64,000 nucleotides of DNA from Hydrocarboniclastica marina (GCF_004851605.1 NZ_CP031093.1:3968692-4032691), one strand, 5' to 3'. Shown: positions 27,656 to 38,802, numbered from the stretch's first letter. Notes: generated from the letters alone by a model not told the origin. Program-made: numbers and translations.

Positions 27656-27811
27656 CGTGACTGCCCTCCCTTTAGCCGACGACATACTGTCGCCGACGGT
27701 CCACTTTGCCGACCGTGCCCGCTAGCCGACGGTGCCCTCCAGTGCCCTGACCACCGACCAGGTAGGGCCCTGTCCACTGACCAGGGATCGCCGGCTTTGC
27801 GTGTGCCAGGA

Positions 27812-28978
<1,167 letters not shown>

Positions 28979-28992
28979 TCATTAGCCGGAGC

Positions 28993-29526
28993 CTACCACA
29001 TGAGATCGTCGGGGATCGGGTAGTCGGCATAAGGATCATCCTCATCCGCCTCGGAAGCCGAATTCAGCAGTACGACCGTCGCTTCGTCCCGCTGCCGAAT
29101 TTTATCGGCAATGTTCGCCGGCACCAGCTCATAGCTTTCTCCGAAGCGAGCAATGGCAATACGGCCGCGGGCCAGTTGGTCCTGCTGGGCTGAGGTCACG
29201 AGTATCTTTTTAATTTTCTTGGCATCGACAAACTGATAGTCGATCTCGCCCTGGCGTCGCTCCAGCCGATGGGTTTCCACCAGCTGACGAATCTGCGCGG
29301 CTATCGCTTTGCGTTCGGCCTCCTGCTGACGCTCCCGGTTGGCCTGGCGGTCTTTTTCTGCCTGCTCGGCGCGGGCGGCCCGGGCCCGTTCGGCCACTTC
29401 GTTGGGCTCAGCCGGTTTCTGCTTGCCCTGCTTGGTCTTCCGACGTTGTTCCTGTTTTATCTGCTTGGCTTTCTTGTCGTCCACCAGGCCCTGTTTCAGT
29501 AGTTGTTCCTGAAGCGAAAGCGCCAT
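28993..29526 (-). CDS. DUF2058 family protein (YaiL-like)
   Basis: Basic, highly charged 177-residue cytoplasmic protein. It starts MALSLQEQLLKQGLVDDKKAKQ, typical of DUF2058. A long charged coiled-coil-like region follows (residues 25-85), then a C-terminal domain (residues 95-165, GEIDYQFVDAKKIKKILVT and RIAIARFGESYELVP). It ends in an acidic tail. Members are co-found in gammaproteobacteria with no firm function. Confidence 0.9.
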   Translation of the reverse strand: MALSLQEQLLKQGLVDDKKAKQIKQEQRRKTKQGKQKPAEPNEVAERARAARAEQAEKDRQANRERQQEAERKAIAAQIRQLVETHRLERRQGEIDYQFVDAKKIKKILVTSAQQDQLARGRIAIARFGESYELVPANIADKIRQRDEATVVLLNSASEADEDDPYADYPIPDDLMW

Positions 29527-30133
29527 TATTTACCCAGCCCCTGATCGTCGAATGAGCCTATGAAGTAGCCCCATTATCCAGACCCGTACGTTGGCCGCAA
29601 TCAATTCACCGTTTCATCCAGCCAACAGCTTTTCCAAACCTCCTGAACCTGTAAGGAAATATACCTAGACGGCAGCGCTCGTTTCTTAACAGACAGACAG
29701 CAGGCGTTCGTTTCCCCAGCCGAAACCGGGTAGGAAAGCGATACAATATAGATAGCGCCCTCATAAATAAAAGGCTCAATTCAGTCGCTTAAGATCGACG
29801 GCGACTCTGGTTGAGAATGCTGGGGAAATAACGGGTAATAAACTTGCGTTACTGACCTAGTGCAGCAGACCGCCCGCTAGCAATAAAACGCTACAATTCC
29901 CCGTACCACGGGCCTTTACGGGGATCCGTCGGTTCGACTACAGTTACCTCACTTGGCCGGAAAAACTCTTGTCAAGTCTTCACAGCTGACGGTTGTCCAA
30001 CCGTGGCGATGGTTGCACAGGCGGGCTCGTGCTTTGGGTTATAGCTCAAAAGAGCAGAGTCTTATCTTCTTACTCAGGCGTGGCACGAACTCCAGTATCG
30101 GATGGCTCGTGCAGTGTTTTATCGGAGGTTTTT
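29527..30133. other. Long intergenic and structured leader, no protein supported
   Basis: About 600 bases. It contains a TACAAT box (29892-29897) without a good -35, a perfect 7-bp hairpin (29899-29923, arms CCCCGTA/TACGGGG) and a 6-bp hairpin (29989-30004, ACGGTT/AACCGT). These precede the 53-residue small protein. The segment could be a long 5' leader or contain an sRNA. Confidence 0.45.
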
Positions 30134-30295
30134 ATGCGTTTGAGTGATATTTATCTTCAGTTTCGTCGTCAGCGCACCGTGGCCAACGTTCAGGTTAAAG
30201 AACAGGTAGCCGCCCCCCGTCAAACTTTGACGTTGGAAGCGATGACCCGCCCGGCGCAAACAAAAAGTCTGAAGGCAGCGTTGCGTCAGCGTTAA
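30134..30295 (+). CDS. 53-residue basic small protein, unknown
   Basis: ATG preceded by an excellent GGAGG at good spacing, ending 51 bases before a strong terminator. It is very basic (two RRQR-type clusters) and opens MRLSDIYLQF. No membrane segment is evident. No family is recognised, but ribosome binding site, terminator and a long structured leader make it likely to be a real, well-expressed gene. A longer frame from 29993 lacks a binding site. Confidence 0.65.
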   Translation: MRLSDIYLQFRRQRTVANVQVKEQVAAPRQTLTLEAMTRPAQTKSLKAALRQR

Positions 30296-30346
30296 GCTTG
30301 ACCGATAAACGTCAACTCTTAACGTTGAGTACAGCCCTTCAATATT

Positions 30347-30374
30347 GAGGCCGGCCGCACACCGGCCTCTTTTA
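30347..30374 (+). terminator. Rho-independent terminator of the 53-residue gene
   Basis: 8-bp stem GAGGCCGG/CCGGCCTC with a 7-base loop followed by TTTTAGTTTTT. Confidence 0.85.
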
Positions 30375-30540
30375 GTTTTTGTCTACCTCGTTCGCCCCTT
30401 TCAGTTTGCCGCCTCTTTGGTTAAGTTGGGAAATCGTAGTCAAGTTGGAGCATTGAGCGCCGCCGCGCCAGGCTGCCTTCAGCTTCTGACCGACCGATTA
30501 CCACAGCCGCCCCGCTGTCACCGTCAACGAGGTCTAGCCC

Positions 30541-31557
30541 ATGAAAGCATTCTTCCATCCCTCCCAGGATCTGCACATTCCCCGCAGCTACCTGTCCCGG
30601 GGACAGATGCGCGCGCCCCAGGAGATCCCGGAACGCACGGGCCACATTCTCAAAGGCCTCGAACAGGTCGACTGCCCGGTCGAGCAGCCTGCTGATTTCG
30701 GCATGGCCGCGATTTCAAAGGTACACGACCTCGGCTATCTGACGTTTCTGGAGTCGGCCCATCGCCGCTGGAAAGCCGCGCCCGAAGACTGGGGCGACGA
30801 GGTCATGTCGAACATTTACGTGCGCTCGTCAAACCCGCGTCGCGGCTTGTTGGCAGAAGCCGCCTACTACTTGGCCGACGGCAGCTGTCCCGTGGGCAAA
30901 GATACCTGGGAGGCGGCCTATTGGTCCGCCCAGAGCGCGTTGGCGGCGACAGACCGGATCCTGAAAGGCGACATGAATGCCTATGCCGTATGTCGGCCAC
31001 CGGGGCATCACGCCCGTCGGGACGCGGCGGGTGGTTTCTGTTACCTCAACAACGCGGCTATTGCCGCCGAGGCTCTGCGGGAGAACTTCGGGCGGGTTGC
31101 GATCCTCGATACCGACATGCACCACGGCCAGGGTATCCAGGAAATTTTCTACAAGCGCAGCGATGTGCTCTATGTTTCGATCCATGGCGATCCGACCAAT
31201 TTCTACCCGGTCGTGGCCGGGTTCGAGGATGAGCGCGGTGCGGGCGACGGTAAGGGGTACAACGTCAACCTGCCCATGGCCCACGGCTCCAGCGAAGAGG
31301 TCTTTTTCGACCGACTCACTGAGGCGCTGACCATCCTGCGGTTGTACCAACCAGATGTGGTTATCCTCACCCTGGGTTATGACATCTACAAGGATGACCC
31401 CCAGGCCAAGGTCGCAGTGACCTCTGCGGGCTTCAGAAGGCTTGCCGAACAGGTCGGCGGGCTGGGGTTGCCAACGCTGGTGGTGCAGGAGGGCGGCTAC
31501 GACCTGGAATCACTGGGTGAGAACACCCGCCAGTTTTTCACCGGGCTGGGCATTTAA
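30541..31557 (+). CDS. Histone-deacetylase-like acetylpolyamine amidohydrolase
   Basis: Zinc amidohydrolase of 338 residues in the arginase/deacetylase superfamily, best matched to bacterial acetylpolyamine amidohydrolases. Key blocks are VCRPPGHHARRDAAGGFCYLNNAAIAAE, DTDMHHGQGIQEIFY (usually HHGNG; here HHGQG), and LGYDIYKDDPQAK with the third zinc ligand. The C-terminus has VVQEGGYDLESLGEN. It should release acetate from acetylated polyamines or similar amides. A divergent gabD-like gene, functional in putrescine breakdown, lies next to it. Confidence 0.88.
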   Translation: MKAFFHPSQDLHIPRSYLSRGQMRAPQEIPERTGHILKGLEQVDCPVEQPADFGMAAISKVHDLGYLTFLESAHRRWKAAPEDWGDEVMSNIYVRSSNPRRGLLAEAAYYLADGSCPVGKDTWEAAYWSAQSALAATDRILKGDMNAYAVCRPPGHHARRDAAGGFCYLNNAAIAAEALRENFGRVAILDTDMHHGQGIQEIFYKRSDVLYVSIHGDPTNFYPVVAGFEDERGAGDGKGYNVNLPMAHGSSEEVFFDRLTEALTILRLYQPDVVILTLGYDIYKDDPQAKVAVTSAGFRRLAEQVGGLGLPTLVVQEGGYDLESLGENTRQFFTGLGI

Positions 31558-31615
31558 ACGACTCGTTGTCGCCCGGGCTCTGGCTCACTCACGAACCAGT
31601 ACCCGGGCATTTTCC

Positions 31616-33073
31616 TCAGGCGCCTCTCGGGACTGCCTGGGCTTCAACAAATTCCATTAACCCTTCCGCGCCGCCTTCGCGACCAATACCCGACGCTTTC
31701 ATGCCCCCAAACGGCGCCTGGGGTGCCGGTCCCGTGCCGGTGTTCCAGCCAACATGACCGAAGCGCAGGGCGCCTATCACGCGCTGCGCCAGCGCATCAT
31801 CAGCGGTGAACACATACGCGGCGAGGCCGTATTCGGTATTGTTGCCGGCGCGGACTGCGTCGTCCTCTGTCTCAAACAACGCCATGGGCACCAGCGGCCC
31901 GAAGGTTTCCTTCTGCCAGCATTCCATATCGTCCCGCACATCGGTGACGACGGTGGGCGGATAGAACAGGTTACGGCTGGAATCCAACTCATCCGGATGG
32001 GTACCGGCCAACTGGCGTGCGCCTTTTTCAAGCGCGTCTTTGACGTGGCTGCGCACCTTGTCGAAACCGTCCGCGTTGATTAGCGGCCCGATATCGACGT
32101 TCTCATCCATGCCATCCCCTACCCGCAGCTTCTCAACGCGACTGACCACTTTCTCGGCGAAAGCATCGGCGACGTCTTTTTGCACCAGGATGCGGTTGGC
32201 ACAGACACAGGTTTGTCCACTACCCCGGAACTTGTTGGCGATCAGGTTATCGGCGGCGGCATCCAGATCGGCGTCCGCGAAGACGATAAAGGGCGCATTA
32301 CCGCCCAGTTCCAGACCCAGCTTCTTCACCTGGGGTATGGTTTTCTCGATCAGCTTCTGGCCGATTTCGGTCGAGCCAGTAAAACTCAGCATGGGCACAT
32401 CGGGATGCGCACAGAGCGTGTCGCCGATGACCCCGGCGCTACCCATGACCAGATTGACCATGCCTTTGGGCAGATCCAGGCGCTCATGAATCAGCGAAAA
32501 CAGCGCAATCATAGTCAGCGGCGTGGCGCTGGCCGGCTTGATCACGCAGGGGCAGCCCGCCGCCAGGGCCGCGGAGAGTTTCTTGGCGATCATGCCGATG
32601 GGGAAGTTCCAGGGCGTGATCAGCCCTACCACGCCAATCGGGCGGTGATAGACGGTCCAGGTACAGTCCTTGGGACGTTCATCGAGGGTATGGGGCTCCA
32701 GCTGGTCCAGATTCTTGGCGCAGTGGTCGAAGAACCCCGCGGCGTATTCAACTTCGGCCTGCGCTTCCTTCCAAGGCTTGCCATGTTCCAGGCTGAGAAT
32801 GCGGCCGACTTCTTTTTTCTCAGCCATGAGCACGTCGCGGATCCCCTCAAGCCAGTGTCGACGCTGTTCCATCGTGTAGGGCCGGGTTAACTGCAACGCC
32901 TCTTTGCCCGCAGCCACGGCCTGATTGACCTCGTCAGCACCGAGGGACGGCACAGACGCCAGCTTCTCCCCCGTCGATGGATTGTGAATATCGAAGGTCT
33001 TGCCGGTCTCGGCAGGGGTCCACTGGCCGCCGATATAGCCACTGAGATGTTGGAGCAGGGGGGATTCAATCAT
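31616..33073 (-). CDS. gabD: NAD(P)-dependent succinate-semialdehyde dehydrogenase
   Basis: Aldehyde dehydrogenase of 485 residues that oxidises succinate semialdehyde to succinate, ending GABA and polyamine degradation. The cofactor strand VGLITPWNFPIGMIAKKLSAALAAG, catalytic Glu in LELGGNAPF (about residue 255) and nucleophile Cys in GQTCVCANR (about residue 289) are all present. AGAGG precedes the ATG. Its neighbour, a divergent acetylpolyamine amidohydrolase-like gene, makes polyamine catabolism a sensible setting, but gabT is not present. Confidence 0.9.
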   Translation of the reverse strand: MIESPLLQHLSGYIGGQWTPAETGKTFDIHNPSTGEKLASVPSLGADEVNQAVAAGKEALQLTRPYTMEQRRHWLEGIRDVLMAEKKEVGRILSLEHGKPWKEAQAEVEYAAGFFDHCAKNLDQLEPHTLDERPKDCTWTVYHRPIGVVGLITPWNFPIGMIAKKLSAALAAGCPCVIKPASATPLTMIALFSLIHERLDLPKGMVNLVMGSAGVIGDTLCAHPDVPMLSFTGSTEIGQKLIEKTIPQVKKLGLELGGNAPFIVFADADLDAAADNLIANKFRGSGQTCVCANRILVQKDVADAFAEKVVSRVEKLRVGDGMDENVDIGPLINADGFDKVRSHVKDALEKGARQLAGTHPDELDSSRNLFYPPTVVTDVRDDMECWQKETFGPLVPMALFETEDDAVRAGNNTEYGLAAYVFTADDALAQRVIGALRFGHVGWNTGTGPAPQAPFGGMKASGIGREGGAEGLMEFVEAQAVPRGA

Positions 33074-33198
33074 GCCGGTTCCTCTTTAACTGGGTTCGGA
33101 GCGTAACACCTACGTCGGGTCACCGCGTGGGAAGGACCATGGCTCATCTTGGACATTTGCGGTGGCCCTTGTCCAGCGCTGGCACTGCCTTAACCTTA

Positions 33199-33332
33199 GG
33201 AGCCTCTGATTAACTCGTGGGTCGCCTCTGCGTTCGACTTTTTGAAAGGCAACCAGCCTTACTGCAAAGTCACGCCTTGATTGTGGGTAGCTTTGAAAGC
33301 CAGTGGCGATCCAAGAGTTAATCAGAGGCTCC
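33199..33332. mobile_element. 134-bp MITE with long terminal inverted repeats
   Basis: Non-coding element between gabD and nfeD. The ends share GGAGCCTCTGATTAACTC exactly, and the similarity continues to about 32 bp with a few mismatches (-TGG-TCGCC-CTG). Each end is flanked by a direct CTTA tetranucleotide (33195-33198 and 33333-33336), which looks like a 4-bp target duplication as made by IS5-group transposases. No transposase is inside, so movement would need a helper. Confidence 0.75.
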
Positions 33333-33446
33333 CTTAACCGCAGCCGATTGACCGCTCGTTCGCGGCCTCGCCCGGCGCGCAAAGGCATAGTATGGTGAAG
33401 TAAAGGTATAGTGAACTGATCGACTTTTCCTCGGACGGGAGCCGCA

Positions 33447-34988
33447 GTGGACATGACTGAACTCTGCCAGGGGCGCCCCGGTTCAAGACGGGTATGGATC
33501 TGGCTAGGCTGCGTGCTGGCCGGCCTGCTTCTTTTTGCCCCGGCCAGCAGCGAGGATGGCTCTTCCAAGGCGCTGTTGCTGACGATCGACGGCAGTATTG
33601 GCCCGGCGACACTCGACTACCTCGAGCGCGGGCTCGGCCAGGCGGCAGCCGAAGACGCCAGCCTGGTCGTCATCCAGTTGGATACGCCGGGCGGCCTGGC
33701 TTCAAGCATGCGCAGCATGATCAAAGCGATTCTGGCCTCTCCTGTGCCCGTCGTAACCTGGGTAGCGCCTGCCGGCGCCCGGGCAGCCAGCGCCGGCACC
33801 TACCTGCTGTACGGCAGCCACGTTGCAGCAATGGCGCCGGCAACTCACCTGGGCTCAGCAACCCCGGTGCAAATGGGCGGTTTTCCCGGCGGTAGTGGAG
33901 ATACCGACGAAGGTGAAACCGACAACGGCCCGGCTACCGGCCAGGGTAGCCGGGAGAATAACAGTGAGAGTAACAGTGAGAGCACGGGTGAGAATGCCGG
34001 AGAGAGTGCCGGAGAGAGTGCCGGAGAGAGTGCCGGAGAGAATGCCGAAGAGAGTGCAGGAGAAAGCGCCGGCAAGCGACGCGGTGGCAACGCCATGGAA
34101 CGGAAGGTGCTCGAGGACGCAGTAGCCTATATCCGAAGCCTCGCCGAGCGTCATGATCGCAACGCGGACTGGGCAGAGCAGGCTGTGCGCGAGGCAGTGA
34201 ATCTTTCAGCAAACGAGGCGGAAAGCCGGAATGTGGTTGATCTGGTTGCCGCCGATCTGGACGCCCTACTGCTGGCACTGGACGGTCGCACAGTGCAGAT
34301 GGCCGACGGCGAGCGTACGCTTGAAACCTCGGCCCTGGCGATCCACCGGTTCGACTCCGACTGGCGAACCGACCTGCTTTCGGTCATAACCGACCCTAAC
34401 GTCGCCTATTTCCTGATGATCATCGGCTTCTACGGGCTGATCTTCGAACTTGCGAGCCCGGGCGCTATGGTGCCCGGCGTGATAGGCGCCATCTGCCTCG
34501 TGCTAGCCCTGTTCGCGTTTCAGGTACTGACCGTAAATTATGCAGGACTCGCGCTGATCATACTGGGGCTGGCGTTTATCGTCGGCGAAACCTTGGTTCC
34601 AAGTTTCGGTGCGTTGGGCCTGGGCGGGATTGTCGCCTTTGTCGTAGGCTCCATCATTCTCATGGACGGCACCAACCAGGCAATATCTTGGCCGATTATC
34701 GGTGGCACGGCGGCCATTGCCGCTGGCTTCATGCTTTGGACAGTCACCCGCCTCATGGGGCTGCGCAGGCGGCCAGCCACAACAGGGCGAAGCCAGATGC
34801 TGGGCGCCCTGGCAAAGGTAACGGTGGACTTTCAGCAGCATCCCGGTGAATCTGATTATCGGGGCAAGGTCTTCCTGCATGGCGAGACGTGGCGGGCAAC
34901 CAGCGGCTCAGCGATTTCTGAAGGCACTCAGGTACGGGTCATCGCTATCAGAGACCTTGAAGTGCGGGTGGAGCCAACCAGAGAATAA
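33447..34988 (+). CDS. nfeD: NfeD/STOPP-type membrane serine protease with tandem repeat
   Basis: Membrane protease of 513 residues that probably cuts the partner slipin encoded next. The ClpP-like domain has GARAASAGTY with the nucleophile at Ser115, and the lysine in MERKVLEDAVAYIRSLAE at about Lys220. Between them lies a low-complexity acidic insert of serine-glutamate and GESA repeats (residues about 170-209; DNA 33987-34070 is seven 12-bp units). Four C-terminal membrane helices (about 330-430) precede an NfeD OB-like domain. The GTG start has GGGAG five bases upstream; an ATG two codons later is an alternative. Confidence 0.92.
   Translation: MDMTELCQGRPGSRRVWIWLGCVLAGLLLFAPASSEDGSSKALLLTIDGSIGPATLDYLERGLGQAAAEDASLVVIQLDTPGGLASSMRSMIKAILASPVPVVTWVAPAGARAASAGTYLLYGSHVAAMAPATHLGSATPVQMGGFPGGSGDTDEGETDNGPATGQGSRENNSESNSESTGENAGESAGESAGESAGENAEESAGESAGKRRGGNAMERKVLEDAVAYIRSLAERHDRNADWAEQAVREAVNLSANEAESRNVVDLVAADLDALLLALDGRTVQMADGERTLETSALAIHRFDSDWRTDLLSVITDPNVAYFLMIIGFYGLIFELASPGAMVPGVIGAICLVLALFAFQVLTVNYAGLALIILGLAFIVGETLVPSFGALGLGGIVAFVVGSIILMDGTNQAISWPIIGGTAAIAAGFMLWTVTRLMGLRRRPATTGRSQMLGALAKVTVDFQQHPGESDYRGKVFLHGETWRATSGSAISEGTQVRVIAIRDLEVRVEPTRE
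33987..34070 (+). repeat. 12-bp tandem repeat inside nfeD
   Basis: Seven units coding for GENA/GESA-type tetrapeptides, nearly identical at DNA level. As 12 bp keeps frame, copy change would lengthen or shorten an acidic loop between catalytic residues. Confidence 0.85.
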
Positions 34989-35047
34989 ACCCGCTGCACA
35001 CCAATGCTTGATTCGCATCTAACCGGTCAAACGACAAGGAGAGCCAG

Positions 35048-35872
35048 ATGGGTACCTTTTTTCCGTACATTACGCCGCTCGTCTTACTGCTGCTGCTTAT
35101 AGGCTGGTCGGTTCGGATCCTGCCGGAGTACCAGCGCGGCGTCGTGTTTTTTCTGGGTCGTTTCCAGGGCGTACGCGGCCCAGGCCTGATCTTCATCGTA
35201 CCCGGCATTCAGCAACTGACCCGGGTCGATCTCCGGGTGATAACCCTTGATGTGCCGAGCCAGGACGTTATCTCTCGTGACAACGTCACGGTTAAAGTCA
35301 ATGCCGTGCTTTACTACCGCGTGGTGGATCCGGAGAAGGCCATTATCCAGGTTGAGGATTTCGGTGCCGCCACCAGCCAACTGGCCCAGACCACGTTACG
35401 TTCGGTGCTGGGGAAGCACGATCTGGACGAGATGTTGTCGGAGCGGGATAAACTCAACAATGACATCCAGGAAATTATCGACTCCCAGACCGAGCCCTGG
35501 GGCGTTAAAGTCGCTAACGTCGAAATCAAGCATGTTGACCTGAACGAGTCCATGATCCGCGCTATCGCCCGCCAGGCTGAGGCAGAACGGGAGCGGCGCG
35601 CCAAAGTCATTCATGCGGAAGGGGAACTGCAGGCTTCGGAAAAACTGGTGCAGGCCGCGGACGTGATGGGCCGAAACTCGGCCGCGTTACAGTTGCGCTA
35701 CCTGCAGACAATGGCCGACATGAGCGCGAAAAACTCCTCCACCATCGTGTTCCCGCTGCCGCTGGATATCATGGACGTCTTCAAGACGATCAAGGGACAG
35801 GTAAACCAACCCCCGTCACCAGGGCCAGCGCCCCAGCCGAACGAACCGGTACCCAAGGGCAGCCCTGACTAA
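35048..35872 (+). CDS. Slipin/stomatin (SPFH) family membrane protein
   Basis: SPFH scaffold of 274 residues: one membrane hairpin at residues 5-25, then the stomatin/slipin core ([64 protein letters not shown]), and a coiled-coil with many Glu/Arg ([16 protein letters not shown]). The C-terminus is proline-rich. AAGGAG precedes the ATG. nfeD-slipin adjacency is typical; the protease is thought to act on the slipin C-terminus. Confidence 0.93.
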   Translation: MGTFFPYITPLVLLLLLIGWSVRILPEYQRGVVFFLGRFQGVRGPGLIFIVPGIQQLTRVDLRVITLDVPSQDVISRDNVTVKVNAVLYYRVVDPEKAIIQVEDFGAATSQLAQTTLRSVLGKHDLDEMLSERDKLNNDIQEIIDSQTEPWGVKVANVEIKHVDLNESMIRAIARQAEAERERRAKVIHAEGELQASEKLVQAADVMGRNSAALQLRYLQTMADMSAKNSSTIVFPLPLDIMDVFKTIKGQVNQPPSPGPAPQPNEPVPKGSPD

Positions 35873-36966
35873 TCGCCGGCCGGGGCCCGCCCGCCGGGTG
35901 CCGGATCCGCAGACCCCATGGTGAAGCCCGGACGATCAACACTGGTCACGCGGTTTCGTCCGTCCGCTTTGCTCTGGTACATCCGGCGATCGGCGACACT
36001 GAACAGCGCCCGTAAGTCATCTCCGTCCCGGCCAAGCTGGGCGATACCTGCGCTGAAAGTAATCTGAAGGTCCTGGTCGAGCACACGGCAGGGCGTCTCA
36101 GCCAGAACGCGCTGGAGTTCATGCACGACAAATTCGACCTGTCCCAACGTACAGTTGGGCACCATGATGCCAAACTCTTCGCCACCGATCCTACAGATAA
36201 GATCGGTCGCGCGCAGGCGTTCGGCCAGCAAAGTGGCTACGTGCTGCAACACCTGGTCGCCGGCTTCGTGACCGTAGGAATCATTGATCGACTTGAAGTG
36301 GTCGAGGTCTATCAATACGAGGCACAGAGGGTACTTCTCGCGTTGAGCCTTTCGCTGCTCCCAGCCAAACACATCGGTGAAGCGCATGCGGTTGGCCAGC
36401 CCCGTCAGGCCGTCGGTGGTGGCCAGTTTGCGCAGACGCGCCTCAGAACGTTCGCGAGAGACTTCGTAGACGTGGGAGAATATCAGCACGGTCAGCACGC
36501 AAATGGCCATGTTCGCCAACTCTAGCGGATTCACCAGGGACGGGTTGCCCTGAAAGCGCCAGATATAGACGCCACCGGCGAGAAAGATCGCGATCAGAGA
36601 GAAGGCCAGGCCCATGAAACGGCCGACGAGCAGATGGGTTACCAGCGGGATCAGGAGCACCCAGATGAACACGGACGGCGTGGCATCAGGATGAGCAAAA
36701 ATGAGCAGGAAGCCACCAAAGATCGCAGAGATGTAGGTAAGGCTCCAGGACGCCAGGTCCCGCGTGTTGCGTATCAGGCAGAGCAGCGCCAGCGAAAAAG
36801 CCGCCATGCCTAGCTCAATCAGCGCCAGCGCCACGACACCCTGGTAGAAATTCAGTGCGCTGAACAGAGAGGCGCCTATGAAGGTAATCAGCAGCATGAC
36901 GCTGAAGATCACCCTACGGTAAGTCATATCGGCGGTGGCTCTGTCCATGGGACGCGGACTGTTCAT
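35869..36966 (-). CDS. Membrane-bound diguanylate cyclase
   Basis: c-di-GMP synthase of 365 residues. The N-terminal half has about six membrane helices (residues 20-170, MASE-like sensor). The GGDEF domain follows ([36 protein letters not shown]), with the active-site motif GGEEF (about residue 260). The inhibitory RxxD motif is not evident. The stop overlaps the slipin stop tail-to-tail. It may be antagonised by the stand-alone EAL protein at 21272-22036. Confidence 0.93.
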   Translation of the reverse strand: MNSPRPMDRATADMTYRRVIFSVMLLITFIGASLFSALNFYQGVVALALIELGMAAFSLALLCLIRNTRDLASWSLTYISAIFGGFLLIFAHPDATPSVFIWVLLIPLVTHLLVGRFMGLAFSLIAIFLAGGVYIWRFQGNPSLVNPLELANMAICVLTVLIFSHVYEVSRERSEARLRKLATTDGLTGLANRMRFTDVFGWEQRKAQREKYPLCLVLIDLDHFKSINDSYGHEAGDQVLQHVATLLAERLRATDLICRIGGEEFGIMVPNCTLGQVEFVVHELQRVLAETPCRVLDQDLQITFSAGIAQLGRDGDDLRALFSVADRRMYQSKADGRNRVTSVDRPGFTMGSADPAPGGRAPAGD

Positions 36967-37113
36967 CGCTCGCCGCCGTTTGAACCGGTATTATCCACTG
37001 CATTAGCGAGGGTCATTAAACACAACTCGGGCAAGTCAAATTTGATCGATTAGTATACACAAAGACAAAAATATGTCTGTGAACTGGACATGACACGGCC
37101 TTTAGGAGCACTC

Positions 37114-37554
37114 ATGCACTATCTCCACACCATGGTACGGGTCGCTGACCTCGATGCTTCACTCCATTTCTACTGCGAGCTGCTGGGCTTGCGCGAAGTG
37201 AGCCGAAAGGACAGCGAGAAAGGCCGCTTTACACTGGTCTTTCTCGCAGCGCCGGATGATCTGCAGCGCGCCCGTGAAGAAAAAGCGCCTATGGTCGAGC
37301 TTACCCACAACTGGGACCCGGAAACCTATTCGGGAGGTCGCAACTTCGGACATCTGGCCTATCGCGTGGACAACATCTACGAAGCCTGCCAGAGGCTTCA
37401 GGAAGGCGGGGTTACCATCAATAGACCGCCTCGGGATGGCCATATGGCCTTTGTCCGATCCCCGGACGGAATCTCCATTGAACTGCTTCAAGCGGGTGAC
37501 GCACTCGCCCCTAAAGAGCCATGGGCGAGCATGGAGAATAATGGCAATTGGTAG
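37114..37554 (+). CDS. gloA: Lactoylglutathione lyase (glyoxalase I)
   Basis: VOC metalloenzyme of 146 residues converting the methylglyoxal-glutathione hemithioacetal to S-lactoylglutathione. All four expected metal ligands are visible by comparison with E. coli GloA: His5 (MHYLHTMVRV), Glu in MVELTHNWD, His in FGHLAYRVDN and Glu in SIELLQ. The ATG at 37114 follows AGGAG. Nickel or zinc use cannot be distinguished here. Confidence 0.92.
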   Translation: MHYLHTMVRVADLDASLHFYCELLGLREVSRKDSEKGRFTLVFLAAPDDLQRAREEKAPMVELTHNWDPETYSGGRNFGHLAYRVDNIYEACQRLQEGGVTINRPPRDGHMAFVRSPDGISIELLQAGDALAPKEPWASMENNGNW

Positions 37555-37686
37555 TTTCTGCAAACAGAATTCTATTCTCTGCCCCGGCGCTGCTGTCCAG
37601 GTGCCCTACTGGCCAACCCTGCAGGGGGCGCTACCGGTATTCGCACAGATGGCTTATATCTCTACGTTAGGGACGCAACCAGGCAG

Positions 37687-38802
37687 ATGGCTACGGACAC
37701 CTTAAAGAAAGTCTGCGGTTTTTTCCTGATAAGCCTTGGCTTCGCCGGCCTGCACGCCGACGAAGCTCCTGTTCCGGAACATAGCGAGAACTGGCAAGCT
37801 GTTATTCGGGAAGCACCCTACTGGTCGAGCCAGGGCGTGTTCGCCAACATGCTCTCCGTTCGCCGATGGGTTCTGTTCAGCTCGGGCTATTGCACCCAGC
37901 AGGAGCGCCATCTCCTGTTTGATCGGCGCGGCCGCTTCATAGCCTACGTCAGCGACCAGGAGTTCCGCCGCGACACTCAACGCAAACTGAACAGTGCACG
38001 CGCCGAAATGGCCCGGACCGGCCACGTGGAAACCTGGGTCCCCGGTGGCGAAAATGTCCGCGGTTACCCGTTCGCCCTGGCCTGCACTCAGCCCCACGTT
38101 GACATGGAGGCTGCTCTGGAGCGGTATTTCGGCGAAGCCGAAGAAGGCCGGATCTGGGGAAGTTGGGACACCTTGAAGATCGGCACCAGAGAACAACCGC
38201 TGTCGCTCCACAGCGCGCTTCAGGCCGTTTACCAACAGCGAACCGATGAAGGGCGACTCGACTTGCCAGCCGCGATTCTGGAGGACATCGCCGGGCAGCT
38301 ACTGATCGAGAGCGGCGGCCAGGCGCGAGCGCACTCAACGGCCAACGCGCGGGGCATACTCCAGCTTTCGCCATCCGTACTGGACGACTGCCAGATACCT
38401 GCCGAACTCCACTGGCACCGGCTGGCCCAGATGGATTGCGCCTTGCGGCTGACCGAGAAAAATTACCGCAACCTCAGGCCGGCCTTCGAGCAGCGGTTTG
38501 GTCATCTGGTGCCCTTGAAACAAGAGACGCTGTTTCGCCTGCTGCTTACCCAGGCCTATCACGGCGGCACAGCCCGGGTGCTGCGCCTGCTGGATGACAC
38601 AAGCGACCAGGGCGCCGCCGCTCGCTACTTCGCCGCCGAGCATGAACGCTTCAGTGCGGGCGACATCGCGTTTGGCATGCTGTTTCACAACCTGGACCGG
38701 GATCTGATCGGGTTCTCATCCTTGTACTATGGCGCCGATGTCCGACTGGCGGCGGAAAGCATAGAGGCCCGGCTTCCAAGCTCAGCCAGCCCGGCGGAAT
38801 AA
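37687..38802 (+). CDS. Exported lytic transglycosylase (SLT family)
   Basis: A 371-residue exported protein. A signal peptide (KKVCGFFLISLGFAGLHA) and an unassigned N-terminal domain precede a lysozyme-like SLT domain from about residue 195: LLIESGGQARAHSTANARGILQLSP, where Glu in IESGG is the likely catalytic acid. Murein glycan strands would be the substrate. The N-terminal 180 residues have two cysteine pairs. Not a close match to Slt70 or MltC by architecture. Confidence 0.82.
   Translation: MATDTLKKVCGFFLISLGFAGLHADEAPVPEHSENWQAVIREAPYWSSQGVFANMLSVRRWVLFSSGYCTQQERHLLFDRRGRFIAYVSDQEFRRDTQRKLNSARAEMARTGHVETWVPGGENVRGYPFALACTQPHVDMEAALERYFGEAEEGRIWGSWDTLKIGTREQPLSLHSALQAVYQQRTDEGRLDLPAAILEDIAGQLLIESGGQARAHSTANARGILQLSPSVLDDCQIPAELHWHRLAQMDCALRLTEKNYRNLRPAFEQRFGHLVPLKQETLFRLLLTQAYHGGTARVLRLLDDTSDQGAAARYFAAEHERFSAGDIAFGMLFHNLDRDLIGFSSLYYGADVRLAAESIEARLPSSASPAE

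Noticed and set aside
33845-34278. Repetitive open frames opposite the nfeD repeat
   Set aside because: They arise from the 12-bp repeat read backwards.
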